A DNA stretch of 64,000 nucleotides from Lysobacter_L cavernae (GCF_042648505.1 NZ_JBHRXK010000003.1:248001-312000); one strand, 5' to 3'. Shown: positions 38,285 to 47,314, counted from the first letter of the stretch. Numbers and translations are program-made. Notes: a model not told the origin generated them from the letters alone.

Positions 38285-38995
38285 TCAGGACTGGGAATCG
38301 CGCAGCTCCGCATCCAGCGTCGCCAACCGCTGCGGCGTGCCGACGTCGGTCCAGCGGCCGCGGTGGTGCTCGCCGGTGATGCGGTCGTCGGGCATCAACG
38401 CCTTGAGGATCGGCGCGAGCCGGAAACGCGGCGGATCGCCGTTGGCACCGGGCTCCTCCCCGGCGATGTCGCGCCAGTGCGCCAGCAGCTGCGGTCGGTA
38501 GACGCCGAGTCCGGCGTAGGTCAGCCGGTTCGCACCGTCGGCGCGCACGTAACCGTCGCCATCCAGCGCGAAGTCGCCGTGGGTAGCGTGCTCGGGGCGG
38601 TCGACCATGACCAGGTGCGCCAGACCCTCGGGCTCGTGCGGCAGTCGCGCGAAGTCGTAGTCGGTCCAGATATCGCCGTTGACCAGCAGAAACGGGTCCG
38701 GACCCAGCAGCGGCAGCGCGTGCAGCATGCCGCCGCCGGTTTCCAGCGGCGTCGGCCCCTCGAAGGAGTAGTGCAGGCGCAGTCCCCACGGTGCGCCGTC
38801 GCCGAGGGTCTGCGGAAACTGCTCGGCCAGCCAGCTGGTGTTGATCACGACCTCGTGCACGCCGAGCGCGGCCAGTTTTTCCAGGTGCCAGACGATCAGC
38901 GGCTTGCCGCCGGCGACCAGCAACGGCTTGGGGGTGTGATGGGTCAACGGTCGCATGCGCTCGCCGAGGCCGGCGGCGAAGATCAGGGCTTTCAA
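38285..38995 (-). CDS. murU: N-acetylmuramate alpha-1-phosphate uridylyltransferase
   Basis: A 236-residue sugar nucleotidyltransferase. The N-terminus MKALIFAAGLGERMRPLTHHTPKPLL holds the nucleotide-binding signature, followed by INTSWLAEQ, ETGGGMLHALP and LLVNGDIWTDYDF. It makes UDP-MurNAc in the recycling route that bypasses MurA. The start is a TTG at 38995 with GGAG 6 nt upstream. Homologues begin exactly there, and the open frame further upstream is only a dispersed repeat. AmgK, the preceding kinase of the same pathway, is encoded just upstream. Confidence 0.9.
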   Translation of the reverse strand: MKALIFAAGLGERMRPLTHHTPKPLLVAGGKPLIVWHLEKLAALGVHEVVINTSWLAEQFPQTLGDGAPWGLRLHYSFEGPTPLETGGGMLHALPLLGPDPFLLVNGDIWTDYDFARLPHEPEGLAHLVMVDRPEHATHGDFALDGDGYVRADGANRLTYAGLGVYRPQLLAHWRDIAGEEPGANGDPPRFRLAPILKALMPDDRITGEHHRGRWTDVGTPQRLATLDAELRDSQS

Positions 38996-39019
38996 ACGAG
39001 ACTCCGATGGTTGTCTGCG

Positions 39020-39136
39020 GCTGTCACCCCGAGCGCAGCGAGGGGCGATGAGGCCCGCTTGCGAGCCACTGCCTCGCGGGCTGAAGAGCGCCCTTGTGCT
39101 ATGCGCAAGGGCCGGGAGTATCGCAACAAAAGCAGG
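39020..39136. repeat. Dispersed repeat, family A (copy 1)
   Basis: A roughly 115-bp element between amgK and murU. It begins near TGTCACCCCGAGCGCAGCGA and contains TTGCGAGCC, CTCGCGGGCTGAAGAGCGCC and GGGCCGGGAGTATCG. The core aligns with the copies at 41324-41482 and 50619-50835, and lies in the putative murU leader. Confidence 0.75.
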
Positions 39137-39140
39137 TCCC

Positions 39141-40187
39141 TCACTGTGTTCGGGACGGCAAGACAAGGATCGCCGGGCGGATGCGCGCATCGAGCAGATC
39201 GCGCAACGGTGACAGCTCCGGGTAGCGCGGCAGCATTTCGTCCAGGTAGGCGATGAAGCGCGGTGCGTCGGGCAGGTACTTGGACTTGCCGTCGCGGTAG
39301 TGCAGGCGCGCGAAGATTCCGAGGATCTTCAGGTGGCGCTGCACGCCGAGCCAGTCGGCATCGCGGCGGAATGCGTCCAGCGGTGGCACCGGTAGGCCGG
39401 CCGCCGCGGCGCGCGCGTGGTAACGCGCCAGCCAGCTGTCGACGCGCGCCAGCGGCCAGCTCAGGAACGCGTCCTTGAACAGGCTGATCGGGTCGTAGGC
39501 GATCGGACCGATCACGCAGTCCTGGAAATCGAGTACCGCCGGGCCGTCGGCAACATGCCCGCCTGGAGCCGGCATCAGGTTGCGCGGCATGAAGTCGCGG
39601 TGGGTCAGCACACGCGGCTGCGCCAGCGCGTTGTCCATCAGCCGGCGCTGCACCAGTTGCAGCTGTTCGGCTTCCTCGCAATCCAGCGCCAGGCCGAGGT
39701 GGCGGCGCAGGAACCATTCCTCGAACACACCGGCGTCGCGCTGCAGCAGGGCCTCACCGAATTCGCCCATGCCGGGCGGTGGCGCGATTGCCTGCAGGCG
39801 CAGCAGCTGTTCGATCGCGGCATCGAAATGCGCGTCGGCGTTGTCGGCGTCGAGGATCTGGGCGAGCGTCGGGCCGCCGAGGTCTTCGAGCAGTAGAAAT
39901 CCGGCCTCGACGTCCTGCACCAGCACCTGCGGCACGCGCACGCCGCCTTTATCCAGTAATTCGTGCATGCGCAGCCACGGCCGCACGTCCTCCAGGTCCG
40001 GCGGCGAATCCATGACGATCACGCTGGCGGGCGTCGGGCCGCCTGCGGCGGGGTGCGCGCGCCAGTAGCTGCGGAAACCGGCATCGACGGACGCACGCTG
40101 CAATTGCAACGCGGCATCACCGGTTGCGGCGCACGCCCAGGCCAGGCGCGCGGCGTCGCGGTCGATGGATTCAACGGGGTGGGGCAT
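39141..40187 (-). CDS. amgK: Anomeric MurNAc/GlcNAc kinase AmgK
   Basis: A 348-residue aminoglycoside-phosphotransferase-fold kinase. The catalytic loop is HRDFMPRN (His196-Asn203) and the metal-binding aspartate is Asp220 in VLDFQDCVIGP. GFLLLEDLGGPTLAQIL forms the hinge. With MurU it channels MurNAc from recycled cell wall to UDP-MurNAc. ATG 40187 is chosen; the frame extends upstream only as a shadow. The pathway partner murU lies 145 nt downstream, across a repeat. Confidence 0.88.
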   Translation of the reverse strand: MPHPVESIDRDAARLAWACAATGDAALQLQRASVDAGFRSYWRAHPAAGGPTPASVIVMDSPPDLEDVRPWLRMHELLDKGGVRVPQVLVQDVEAGFLLLEDLGGPTLAQILDADNADAHFDAAIEQLLRLQAIAPPPGMGEFGEALLQRDAGVFEEWFLRRHLGLALDCEEAEQLQLVQRRLMDNALAQPRVLTHRDFMPRNLMPAPGGHVADGPAVLDFQDCVIGPIAYDPISLFKDAFLSWPLARVDSWLARYHARAAAAGLPVPPLDAFRRDADWLGVQRHLKILGIFARLHYRDGKSKYLPDAPRFIAYLDEMLPRYPELSPLRDLLDARIRPAILVLPSRTQ

Positions 40188-40273
40188 GCAGTCTCCGCGC
40201 GGCGTCGGCCGCAGGCGCACAGGGTAGCGGCCCGGTGCGCGTCGGGGAATGCAGGGTGCGGAGTGTCGGAACG

Positions 40274-40302
40274 CCGTCAGTCCGGTCGGCCCGGACTGAC
40301 GG
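40274..40302 (-). terminator. Perfect 12-bp hairpin after cysK
   Basis: CCGTCAGTCCGG (40274-40285) pairs fully with CCGGACTGACGG (40291-40302) across a 5-nt loop, 7 nt past the cysK stop on the minus strand. There is no following T-run, so it may work as a 3' stabiliser or a Rho-independent terminator of low efficiency. Confidence 0.6.
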
Positions 40303-40309
40303 GAATTGT

Positions 40310-41287
40310 TCAGGCGGCGACGGCTTCGCGCTCCAGCGACGCCAGCCATTCGTCGTCGGAGCCGTCGGCCACGCCCTCGAACAGGAACGTCGACAGGTAG
40401 CGCTCGCCGGTGTCGGGCAGCACCGCCAGCAGCACCGAGCCTTCCGGCGCGCGCTCGGCCACATTCAGCGCCGCGGCCACGGTGGCGCCAGCGGAAATGC
40501 CGACAAACACGCCTTCCTCGGCGGCCAGCCGGCGCGCGGTGTCGCGCGCGAGCACGTCATCGACCGGCAGCACCTCGTCGGCGATGGTGCGGCTGAGCAC
40601 GGCCGGCAGGAAGTCCGGGGTCCAGCCCTGGATCTTGTGCGGCTGCCACTCCTTGCCCGACAGCAGTGCGGCGCCGGCCGGCTCGCTGGCGATGACCTTG
40701 AGGTCGGGGCGGGCGAGCTTGAGCACCTCGCCGGCCCCCGTAATCGTGCCGCCGGTGCCCCAGCCGCTGACGAAGTAGTCCAGGCGTTTGCCGGCGAAGT
40801 CGCGCAGGATTTCCGGGCCGGTGGTGCTGCGGTGATAGGCCGGATTGGCCTCGTTCTCGAATTGGCGAGCGAGGAACCAGCCGTGCTTCCCGGCCAGCTC
40901 GGCCGCCTTGCGCACCATGCCGCTGCCACGCTCGGCGGCTGGGGTCAGGATCACCTTGGCGCCGTACGCGCGCATCAGCTTGCGGCGCTCGACCGAGAAC
41001 GTTTCGGTCATCACCGCGACGAACGGATAACCGCGTGCGGCGGCGACCAGCGCCAGGGCGATGCCGGTGTTGCCGGAGGTCGCTTCTACTATGGTCTGGC
41101 CGGGCTTGAGCAGGCCGCGGCGTTCGGCATCGAGCACGATCGCCAGCGCCAGACGGTCCTTGACCGAACCGCCAGGGTTGAACGCCTCGACCTTGGCGTA
41201 GAGCGTGACGTGCGCCGGTGCGATGCGGTGGAGTTTGACGATTGGCGTACTGCCGATGGTGTCGAGGATGCTGTCGTAGAGGGCCAT
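40310..41287 (-). CDS. cysK: Cysteine synthase A
   Basis: A 325-residue PLP enzyme making cysteine from O-acetylserine and sulfide. The Schiff-base lysine is Lys43 in FNPGGSVKDR, the substrate loop is EATSGNTGIALA, and the phosphate loop GWGTGGTITGAGEVLK precedes the C-terminal ISAGATVAAAL. It begins at ATG 41287. It shares strand with cysG and faces a CysB-type regulator beyond it, forming a sulfur-assimilation neighbourhood. Confidence 0.93.
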   Translation of the reverse strand: MALYDSILDTIGSTPIVKLHRIAPAHVTLYAKVEAFNPGGSVKDRLALAIVLDAERRGLLKPGQTIVEATSGNTGIALALVAAARGYPFVAVMTETFSVERRKLMRAYGAKVILTPAAERGSGMVRKAAELAGKHGWFLARQFENEANPAYHRSTTGPEILRDFAGKRLDYFVSGWGTGGTITGAGEVLKLARPDLKVIASEPAGAALLSGKEWQPHKIQGWTPDFLPAVLSRTIADEVLPVDDVLARDTARRLAAEEGVFVGISAGATVAAALNVAERAPEGSVLLAVLPDTGERYLSTFLFEGVADGSDDEWLASLEREAVAA

Positions 41288-41323
41288 GGTCGTACTCCGG
41301 GTCGGAATGGCTGGGTGTATGTC

Positions 41324-41482
41324 GTCATCCCCGCGAAGGCGGGGACGAGGTACCGCTGCTTGCGAGCCATAGGCTCGCGCGGCGCAGAGCGCCATTGGGC
41401 TGTGCCCGATGGCCGGGGATCGGAGATCCAGCGTCTGGGCGGCTAACCAAAGGCGCTGGGTTCCCGCCTTCGCGGGAATGAC
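41324..41482. repeat. Dispersed repeat, family A (copy 2), with inverted ends
   Basis: A 159-bp element between cysG and cysK. Its 22-bp ends (41324-41345 and 41461-41482) are inverted repeats with two mismatches, and each end is itself a small palindrome (CCCGC-GAA-GGCGGG type). The inner core (TTGCGAGCCATAGGCTCGCG and on to GGCCGGGGATCGG) matches copies at 39020 and, inverted, 50731-50800. Confidence 0.85.
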
Positions 41483-41512
41483 ACGGTCTGGGAGGTGGTG
41501 GCAGTCGATACG

Positions 41513-42973
41513 TCATGCCGCTTCGGCCAGCGTCGTCGCTGCACCCAGCGGCTTGTCGCCGAACCAATGCAGTGTCTCCGCCAACGCCGCCACCTCGCCG
41601 ACGATCAACAGTGCCGGCGACTGCACCGCGTGCACCCGCGCGCGTTCGCCCAGCTGCGCCAGCGTGCCAGTGATGACGCGCTGCTGCGCACGCGAGCCGT
41701 TCTCGACCAGCGCGAACGGTGTCGACGCGGCGCGGCCGTGCGCGATCAGCTTCGCGCTCAATGCGTCCAGCCCGGCCACGCCCATGTAGAACGCCAGCGT
41801 CTGCCGTTCGGCGGCAAGCGCGCGCCAGTCGAGCGTGTCGGACGAGTCCTTGCAGTGCGCGGTGACGAAACGCACCGACTGCGCGTGCTCGCGGTGGGTC
41901 AGCGGCACGCCGGCGTAGGCGGCGCAGGCCACCGCGGCGGTGATGCCGGGCACCACCTCGTAGCCGATGCCGTGTGCATGCAGCACTTCCAGCTCCTCGC
42001 CACCGCGGCCGAACACGAACGGGTCGCCGCCCTTGAGCCGCACCACGCGCTTGCCGGCGCGGGCGTGTTCGAGCATCAGCGCGTGGATCTGCGCCTGCGT
42101 GGTGTGGTGGTCCGATACCTGGTTGGAGCCAGCGACCTGCTTGCCGACCGCGATGCGCTGCGCGTCGCGGCGCACGAGCTGCAGCACCTCGGCGCTGACC
42201 AGGCGGTCGTGCAGGATCACGTCGGCCTCGTTGAGCACGCGCAGGGCGCGCAGGGTCAGCAGGCCGGGATCGCCCGGGCCGGCACCGACCAGCGCGACCG
42301 AGCCCGGCGCCGGCGCCGCGCCGTCGTCGGCCAGCGCCACGGCGAGGGCGCGCTCTGCCGCCAGCGTCTGGCCCTGTCGCAGCAACTGCGGCAGCGGGCC
42401 GGCGAGCAGGCGTTCGAAGAAACGCCGGCGCTCGCCGAGTTGCGGATAGCGCTGGCGGATGCGTTTGCGCTCGCGGGTGAGCAGCTCGGCCAGGGCGCCG
42501 AGCGATTCGTCGAGCTGTACTTCCAGTTGCTCGCGCAGGTGCCGTGCCAGCATCGGCGCGCCGCCGCCGCTGGAAATGGCGATCTGCAGCGGGCCGCGCT
42601 CGATCCGCGCCGGCACGTGGATGCTGGAGGCCTGCGCGTCGTCGACGACATTGATCCACACCCGCCGTGCCTCGCCGGCGACGGCGACAGCGCGGTTGAT
42701 GGCCTCGTCGTCGGTGGCGGCGATGGCCAGCCAGACGTCGTCGAGCCAGTGCGGCTCGAATCCACCGTCGAGGTGCTCGACCCGGCCGGCTTCGACCAAT
42801 CGCGCCAGCTCCGGATTCAGCCGCGGCGCCCCGACGCGGACCTGGGCCCCGGCTTCCAGCAGCGCCGCGACCTTGCGCTGCGCCACGCCGCCGCCGCCGA
42901 CCACCAGCACGGCGCGGCCGCGCAGGTCGGCGAAGACGGGGAACAGGGGACTTGCAGCCGGCGGGCTGGCCAT
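41513..42973 (-). CDS. cysG: Siroheme synthase (uroporphyrinogen methylase/dehydrogenase/ferrochelatase)
   Basis: A 486-residue three-activity enzyme making siroheme for sulfite and nitrite reductases. The N-terminal Rossmann part ([17 protein letters not shown]) and [17 protein letters not shown] perform oxidation and iron insertion. From residue ~215 the SAM methyltransferase carries [39 protein letters not shown] and [22 protein letters not shown]. It ends 30 nt inside of the repeat that separates it from cysK and is divergent from the CysB-type gene. Confidence 0.95.
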   Translation of the reverse strand: MASPPAASPLFPVFADLRGRAVLVVGGGGVAQRKVAALLEAGAQVRVGAPRLNPELARLVEAGRVEHLDGGFEPHWLDDVWLAIAATDDEAINRAVAVAGEARRVWINVVDDAQASSIHVPARIERGPLQIAISSGGGAPMLARHLREQLEVQLDESLGALAELLTRERKRIRQRYPQLGERRRFFERLLAGPLPQLLRQGQTLAAERALAVALADDGAAPAPGSVALVGAGPGDPGLLTLRALRVLNEADVILHDRLVSAEVLQLVRRDAQRIAVGKQVAGSNQVSDHHTTQAQIHALMLEHARAGKRVVRLKGGDPFVFGRGGEELEVLHAHGIGYEVVPGITAAVACAAYAGVPLTHREHAQSVRFVTAHCKDSSDTLDWRALAAERQTLAFYMGVAGLDALSAKLIAHGRAASTPFALVENGSRAQQRVITGTLAQLGERARVHAVQSPALLIVGEVAALAETLHWFGDKPLGAATTLAEAA

Positions 42974-43235
42974 GGCGTGTGAACGTGGGTGTCGGGCGGT
43001 ACCGTGAACCTAGCGAGCGGCCGGCGGCCACGGAAATGACGCCCCCGCCTGGCGATATGCCCGATAGGAATGACGTGGCGCCGGGCTGGACACGGCGGCG
43101 ATGGCGGGGTAGTTTTCATCCATCCCTTTATTCGTATTGAGCGATATATATGAAGCGCGCCTGTTGCCGGATGCCGCTGAACCCGGCCGTCCACATCCGC
43201 ACGCCCGCATCGCCATCGCCACGGATCGTCCCGCC
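42974..43235. other. Divergent intergenic region cysG / CysB-type regulator
   Basis: 262 nt with no gene. It must hold the promoters of cysG (minus) and the LysR regulator (plus). The A+T-richest part, around 43108-43151 (TTTTCATCCATCCCTTTATT and TATATATGAAG), is the best candidate for a promoter/operator; no exact -35/-10 pair is claimed. Confidence 0.5.
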
Positions 43236-44219
43236 ATGACCCTTACCCAACTGCGCTACCTGGTCGCGATCGCCGACTCCGGGCTCAACATCACCCTGGC
43301 CGCCGAGCGCGTGCACGCGACCCAGCCGGGCCTGTCCAAGCAGCTCAAGCAGCTCGAGGACGAGCTCGGCTTCCAGTTGTTCACCCGCAAGGGCCGCAGC
43401 CTGGAAGCGGTCGCGCCGGCCGGCGAGCGCGTGCTCGCGCATGCGCGCCGCATCCTCGACGAGGCCAGCAACATCCGCGCCTATGCCGCCAACGAGCGCG
43501 GCCAGCACAGCGGCCGGCTGGTCCTGGCCACCACCCACACCCAGGCGCGTTACGTGCTGCCGACGGTGATCGCCGCGGTCAAGCGCGACTTCCCGCAGGT
43601 CAGCGTGCACCTGCAGGCCGCGGCCGACGGCGAGGTGCTGGAGCAACTGGTCCACGGCCACGCCGACCTTGCCGTGATCAGCACCGCCGGCGCCGCGCCC
43701 GAAGGCGGTGTCGCGGTGCCGCTGTACCGCTGGCGTCGCATCGTGCTGGTGCCGCGTTCGCACCCGCTGGCGTCGCTGGATCGCGCGCCGACCCTGGCCG
43801 AACTCGCCGCGCAGCCGCTGGTCAGCTACGAGTCCTCGACCCGCGCCGAGTCCTCGCTGCGCCGCGCCTTCCTCGCCGGCGGCGTCGAGCCGCAGCTGGC
43901 GATGACCGCGCGTGATGCCGACCTGATCAAGACCTACGTGCGCGCCGGCCTCGGCGTCGGCGTGCTCGCCGAGATGGCGGTCGGTATCCGCGACGACGAC
44001 CTCAAGGCGTTGCCGGCACCGGCCGCGTTGCCCGAGTGCATCACCTGGGCGGTGATCCCGCGTGCGCGGGTGCTGCGCGAGTACGCACTGGCGTTGCTGC
44101 ACGGCATCGCGCCGCAGCTGGACCGACGCGACCTGCGCCGCGTGCTGGAAGGCAACCTCGAGGCGAGCTGGCCGCCGGCGCCGAGCTGGCATGAGCTGAG
44201 CCAGCCGATCACGACGTGA
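43236..44219 (+). CDS. CysB-family LysR transcription regulator
   Basis: A 327-residue regulator. The N-terminal HTH (MTLTQLRYLVAIADSGLNITLAAERVHATQPGLSKQLKQLEDELG) and the effector domain with TTHTQARYVLPTVI resemble CysB and Cbl, which sense N-acetylserine or sulfate/thiosulfate. It is divergent from cysG, so sulfur-assimilation control is the natural reading. ATG 43236 starts the conserved HTH; an earlier in-frame ATG at 43137 would add 33 unconserved residues. Confidence 0.9.
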   Translation: MTLTQLRYLVAIADSGLNITLAAERVHATQPGLSKQLKQLEDELGFQLFTRKGRSLEAVAPAGERVLAHARRILDEASNIRAYAANERGQHSGRLVLATTHTQARYVLPTVIAAVKRDFPQVSVHLQAAADGEVLEQLVHGHADLAVISTAGAAPEGGVAVPLYRWRRIVLVPRSHPLASLDRAPTLAELAAQPLVSYESSTRAESSLRRAFLAGGVEPQLAMTARDADLIKTYVRAGLGVGVLAEMAVGIRDDDLKALPAPAALPECITWAVIPRARVLREYALALLHGIAPQLDRRDLRRVLEGNLEASWPPAPSWHELSQPITT

Positions 44220-44229
44220 GCGCCGCCGC

Positions 44230-45114
44230 TCAATCCTTCGGCAGCACCAGCAACCAGTCGACAAATGCCTGTGCGGCGGGCCGCAGGCGGCGGTGCGCCG
44301 GGTACACCGCGTAATAGCCCCAGCGGGCGGTCAGGGCCGGGCCTGGCAGGCGTAGCAAGCGGCCGTCGGCGAGGTAAGGCACGACGATGCGCGCGCGCGC
44401 CAGGGCGACGCCGAGGCCGTGCGCGGCCGCGTTCATCGCATCGGTGGTGTCGCTGAAGCTGTGGCGCTCGTCGAGTCGCGCGCCGTGCACGTTGGCGGCG
44501 CGGAACCAGTCGTGCCAGCCCTGGCGCGCGTGGTCGGAGATCAGCGGCAGGCGCGCGATGTGCGCGGCCTCGGTGATGTCGCGCACACCGGGGTATGACG
44601 GCGAGATCACCGGGAACAGGGCGTCGTCCATCAGGAAGTGTGCGGTCAGTCCCGGCCAATGCCCCGGGCCGTGGCGGATGCCCAGGTCGGGGCCGCCCTC
44701 GTCGAAACGGGTCAGGGCGATCTCGGTGTCGACGCTCAGCCGCAGCTGCGGGTGCGTCGCGGTGAAGTCGGGCAGGCGCGGCAGCAGCCAGGTGTAGGCC
44801 AGCGAGTGCAGGGTGGTGACACGCACGCGGTCGTTGTCCTCGCGCGCGGCGTGCAGGCTGCGCAGCACGCCATCGACATCGGCCAGCGCGCTGCCGGCGG
44901 CGTCCGCCAGTTGCCGGCCTTCGGCGGTGAGCGCGACGCCGCGGGCGTGACGCTGGAACAGGGCCACGCCCAGGCGCGCCTCGAGCTTGCGCACGTGGTG
45001 GCTGACCGCGCTGGCGGTCAGGTGCAGTTCTTCCGCCGCGTGGGCGAAGTTCTGGTGGCGGGCGGCGGATTCGAACGCCGTCAGTGCCGGGAGCCAGTCC
45101 GCGCGCAGGGCCAT
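44230..45114 (-). CDS. GcvA-like LysR transcription regulator
   Basis: A 294-residue LysR regulator: HTH MALRADWLPALTAFESAARHQNFAHAAEELHLTASAVSHHVRKLEARLG, then an effector domain with HSLAYTWLLPRLPDFTATHPQLRLSVDTEI and PDLGIRHGPGHWPG. This fits the GcvA/AmpR branch. It is divergent from a cupin gene, across a region with a palindrome that could be its operator, so it probably controls the cupin and perhaps the downstream transporter. It converges on the CysB-type gene with a 10-nt gap. Confidence 0.88.
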   Translation of the reverse strand: MALRADWLPALTAFESAARHQNFAHAAEELHLTASAVSHHVRKLEARLGVALFQRHARGVALTAEGRQLADAAGSALADVDGVLRSLHAAREDNDRVRVTTLHSLAYTWLLPRLPDFTATHPQLRLSVDTEIALTRFDEGGPDLGIRHGPGHWPGLTAHFLMDDALFPVISPSYPGVRDITEAAHIARLPLISDHARQGWHDWFRAANVHGARLDERHSFSDTTDAMNAAAHGLGVALARARIVVPYLADGRLLRLPGPALTARWGYYAVYPAHRRLRPAAQAFVDWLLVLPKD

Positions 45115-45191
45115 GTCGAGCCTCAAATCTGGTTTGTGCCTGTCAGCGAAAGTATGCGCTTGTCTGGGCTGCAGGCGACCCCAGAATGTGC

Positions 45192-45209
45192 ATCTGGCAA
45201 AAGCCAGAT
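45192..45209. promoter_or_regulatory. Probable LysR operator palindrome
   Basis: ATCTGGC-AAAA-GCCAGAT is a perfect inverted repeat with 7-bp arms in the divergent gap between the LysR gene and the cupin gene. A second half-site-like AAATCTGG lies at 45125-45132, immediately upstream of the LysR start. This two-site layout is common for LysR regulators. Confidence 0.65.
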
Positions 45210-45246
45210 TGTCGAAAGCGGCCGGTCGCCGCGGAGGAGTGGGGCG

Positions 45247-45648
45247 ATGGGGCAATGGCAAGGCACGAAGGAGCTGTCTGCGGTGCAGGCGCTGCCGGTC
45301 GACGAATGGTCGCCGATCCAGGTCGGTCAGGGCTGCACGCGCCGCGACCTGCCGTCGGTGCGCGGTGTGCGCGTCTGGGTCGTCGACATGGCGCCCGGTG
45401 CGCAGTGGCCGAGCATCGATCACCACGAAACCGGCGAGTCGTACTACGTCATCAGCGGTGAGGTGATCGAGGGCGACGCCCGCTACGGCGCCGGCACCTA
45501 CGTCTCCTTCGCCCCCGACAGCCGCCACCAGCCACGCACCGAAACCGGCGTGCGGCTGATCGGCCTCAACCTGGGCACCGCGGCCTTTCTCGCCGCCGGC
45601 GGCAGCTCTGAATCGATCACGCACTGCTACCACCCCACCCAGGGCTGA
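45247..45648 (+). CDS. Cupin-domain protein
   Basis: A 133-residue single-cupin protein. The metal-binding motif 1 reads WPSIDHHETGESYYVISGEVIEGD (His-His and Glu), while the second motif HQPRTETGVRLIGLNL keeps a His. Such proteins act as small-molecule isomerases, dioxygenases or sensors; the substrate cannot be assigned. ATG 45247 follows GGAGGAG. It is divergent from a LysR regulator and followed by a DMT-family exporter gene, suggesting a small inducible unit. Confidence 0.8.
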   Translation: MGQWQGTKELSAVQALPVDEWSPIQVGQGCTRRDLPSVRGVRVWVVDMAPGAQWPSIDHHETGESYYVISGEVIEGDARYGAGTYVSFAPDSRHQPRTETGVRLIGLNLGTAAFLAAGGSSESITHCYHPTQG

Positions 45649-45691
45649 CCCGACGCCGGGTTGGTTCGACATCCTCCCCCACGAGGTTCCA

Positions 45692-46585
45692 ATGAACAGT
45701 GTTGCCAGCGCCACCCTTTCCGACACGCGCGAGCGCGGCTGGATGACCCCGCTCGAACTGGCCGTGCTCGGCGCCATCTGGGGCGCCTCGTTTCTGTTCA
45801 TGCGGGTATCGGCCCGCGACTTCGGCGCGATCCCGCTGGTCGAGGTGCGGCTGGCGCTGGGCTCGCTGGTGCTGCTGCCGTTCCTGTGGCGTGCGCGCGC
45901 GCAGTTTCCGGCCAGGCTGTGGCCGAAGATCGCGCTGATCGGCGCGATCAATTCGGCGGTGCCGTTCGTATTGTTCGCCTGGGCCGCGCAACGTGCGCCG
46001 GCCGGCATCGGTGCGATCGCCAATGCGATGACGGTGCTGTTCACCGCGCTGGTCGGCTTCCTGTTCTTCGGCGAGAAGATCGGCGCACGCCGCGCGATCG
46101 CGTTGCTGGCCGGCTTTGCCGGCGTGGTGGTGCTGGCCAGCGGCAAGACCGCCGGTGCCAGCGTCGGCTGGGCAGTGGCGGCGGGTGCGGCGGCCGCGTT
46201 CCTGTACGGCATCGGCATCAACCTGGTGCGCCGTCACCTGACCGGCCTGCCGCCGGCGGCGGTGGCCTCGGCCACGCTGGGTACCTCGGCCTTGCTGACA
46301 CTGCCGTTCGCGCTGGCGAACTGGCCGACGCAGGCGATCCCCGCTGCATCGTGGTTCTCCGCGGCGATGCTCGGGGTGCTCTGCACCGGCCTGGCCTTCG
46401 TCATGTACTACCGCCTGATCGCCCGCATTGGCGCCAGTCGTGCTTCGACCGTGACCTACCTGGTCCCGGTGTTCGGCGTGGCCTGGGCCTGGATGCTGCT
46501 GGACGAGCCGTTGACGCTGACGATGGGCATTGCCGGCGCGCTGATCCTCGGCAGCGTCGCGTTGAGCCAGCGAGTGGGAAAGTAA
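45692..46585 (+). CDS. EamA/DMT-family transporter
   Basis: A 297-residue protein with ten membrane helices formed by two EamA repeats. The first starts LAVLGAIWGASFLFMRVSARDFG and ends with FFGEKIGARRAIALLAGFAGVVVL; the second ends LLDEPLTLTMGIAGALILGSVAL. DMT proteins often export amino acids or metabolites. The next gene starts 3 nt after its stop, so the two are co-transcribed; the cupin gene lies 43 nt upstream. Confidence 0.9.
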   Translation: MNSVASATLSDTRERGWMTPLELAVLGAIWGASFLFMRVSARDFGAIPLVEVRLALGSLVLLPFLWRARAQFPARLWPKIALIGAINSAVPFVLFAWAAQRAPAGIGAIANAMTVLFTALVGFLFFGEKIGARRAIALLAGFAGVVVLASGKTAGASVGWAVAAGAAAAFLYGIGINLVRRHLTGLPPAAVASATLGTSALLTLPFALANWPTQAIPAASWFSAAMLGVLCTGLAFVMYYRLIARIGASRASTVTYLVPVFGVAWAWMLLDEPLTLTMGIAGALILGSVALSQRVGK

Positions 46586-46588
46586 GCC

Positions 46589-47314
46589 ATGGACGATGAG
46601 GCCGCAGTGCAGAAGCGCGTCGTCTTCGACTTCGAGATCGAGTTCAGCAACGGCGGCGGCCTGAAAGGCCGGGACTTCCGCCTCGACCTGCATCCCGATG
46701 AGCGCGGGGGCGACGACATCGACGATGCCGCGCTCGCGGCTTACATCGTCCGTGACCTGCGCCTGTTGATGGTTGGCCAGGTGCGCATCGACAACAAACG
46801 CATCATCGTCGAGGCGCACAAGCGCCCGCGCATCGAACCGATCGCGTTTGATGACGAGGTGGCAGCGCTGCTGGTGGCCGCCGACCTGCCGGTCGCCGAT
46901 CTTGGCGGGACGGCCTCGCCGGCGCACCTGTTCGGCCTGCGCCGCAACGGCGTGCTGGTCGGCGTGGTCGGTCTCGAGCATTACGGGCGTGTCGCGCTGC
47001 TGCGCTCGCTGGCGGTGGCCGGTGCACGTCGCCATGGCGGTAGCGGCGGCGAGCTGCTGCGCCATGCCGAGAACTGGGCGGCGCGTTCGGGCGTGCAGCA
47101 GTTGTACCTGCTGACCACGACGGCGGCGGGTTTCTTCGCCCGTCACGGCTATCGCGACTGCATGCGTGACGCGGCGCCGGAGGCGATTGCCGCCACCGCG
47201 CAATTCGCCGGACTGTGCCCGGCGTCATCGGCGTTCATGCACAGGACGCTGGTTACGAGCGATCCGGGCGCTGCTGATCAGATTCGCGGTCAGGCTCCGG
47301 CAGAGGTCCGGTAG
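46589..47314 (+). CDS. ArsN2-like GNAT acetyltransferase with an extra N-terminal domain
   Basis: A 241-residue protein. Residues 1-75 (VVFDFEIEFSNGGGLKGRDFRLDL, VRDLRLLMVGQVRIDNKRIIVEAHKR) form a small domain that I do not recognise. Residues ~85-230 match the ArsN2 branch of GNAT N-acetyltransferases: LLVAADLPVADLG, GVVGLEHYGRVALLRSLAVA, YLLTTTAAGFFARHGYRDC and ATAQFAGLCPASSAFM. ArsN acetyltransferases were linked to arsenical detoxification, but no ars genes are nearby. Its 3' end overlaps the convergent LysR gene by 25 nt. Confidence 0.78.
   Translation: MDDEAAVQKRVVFDFEIEFSNGGGLKGRDFRLDLHPDERGGDDIDDAALAAYIVRDLRLLMVGQVRIDNKRIIVEAHKRPRIEPIAFDDEVAALLVAADLPVADLGGTASPAHLFGLRRNGVLVGVVGLEHYGRVALLRSLAVAGARRHGGSGGELLRHAENWAARSGVQQLYLLTTTAAGFFARHGYRDCMRDAAPEAIAATAQFAGLCPASSAFMHRTLVTSDPGAADQIRGQAPAEVR

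Noticed and set aside
38996..39190. N-terminal extension of murU with a LSCRPEHSEGPAF-like reading
   Set aside because: It is the translated dispersed repeat, not protein-coding.
45115..46221. Upstream extension of the LysR frame at 44230-45114
   Set aside because: The HTH starts at 45114 and the extension overlaps the divergent cupin and DMT genes.
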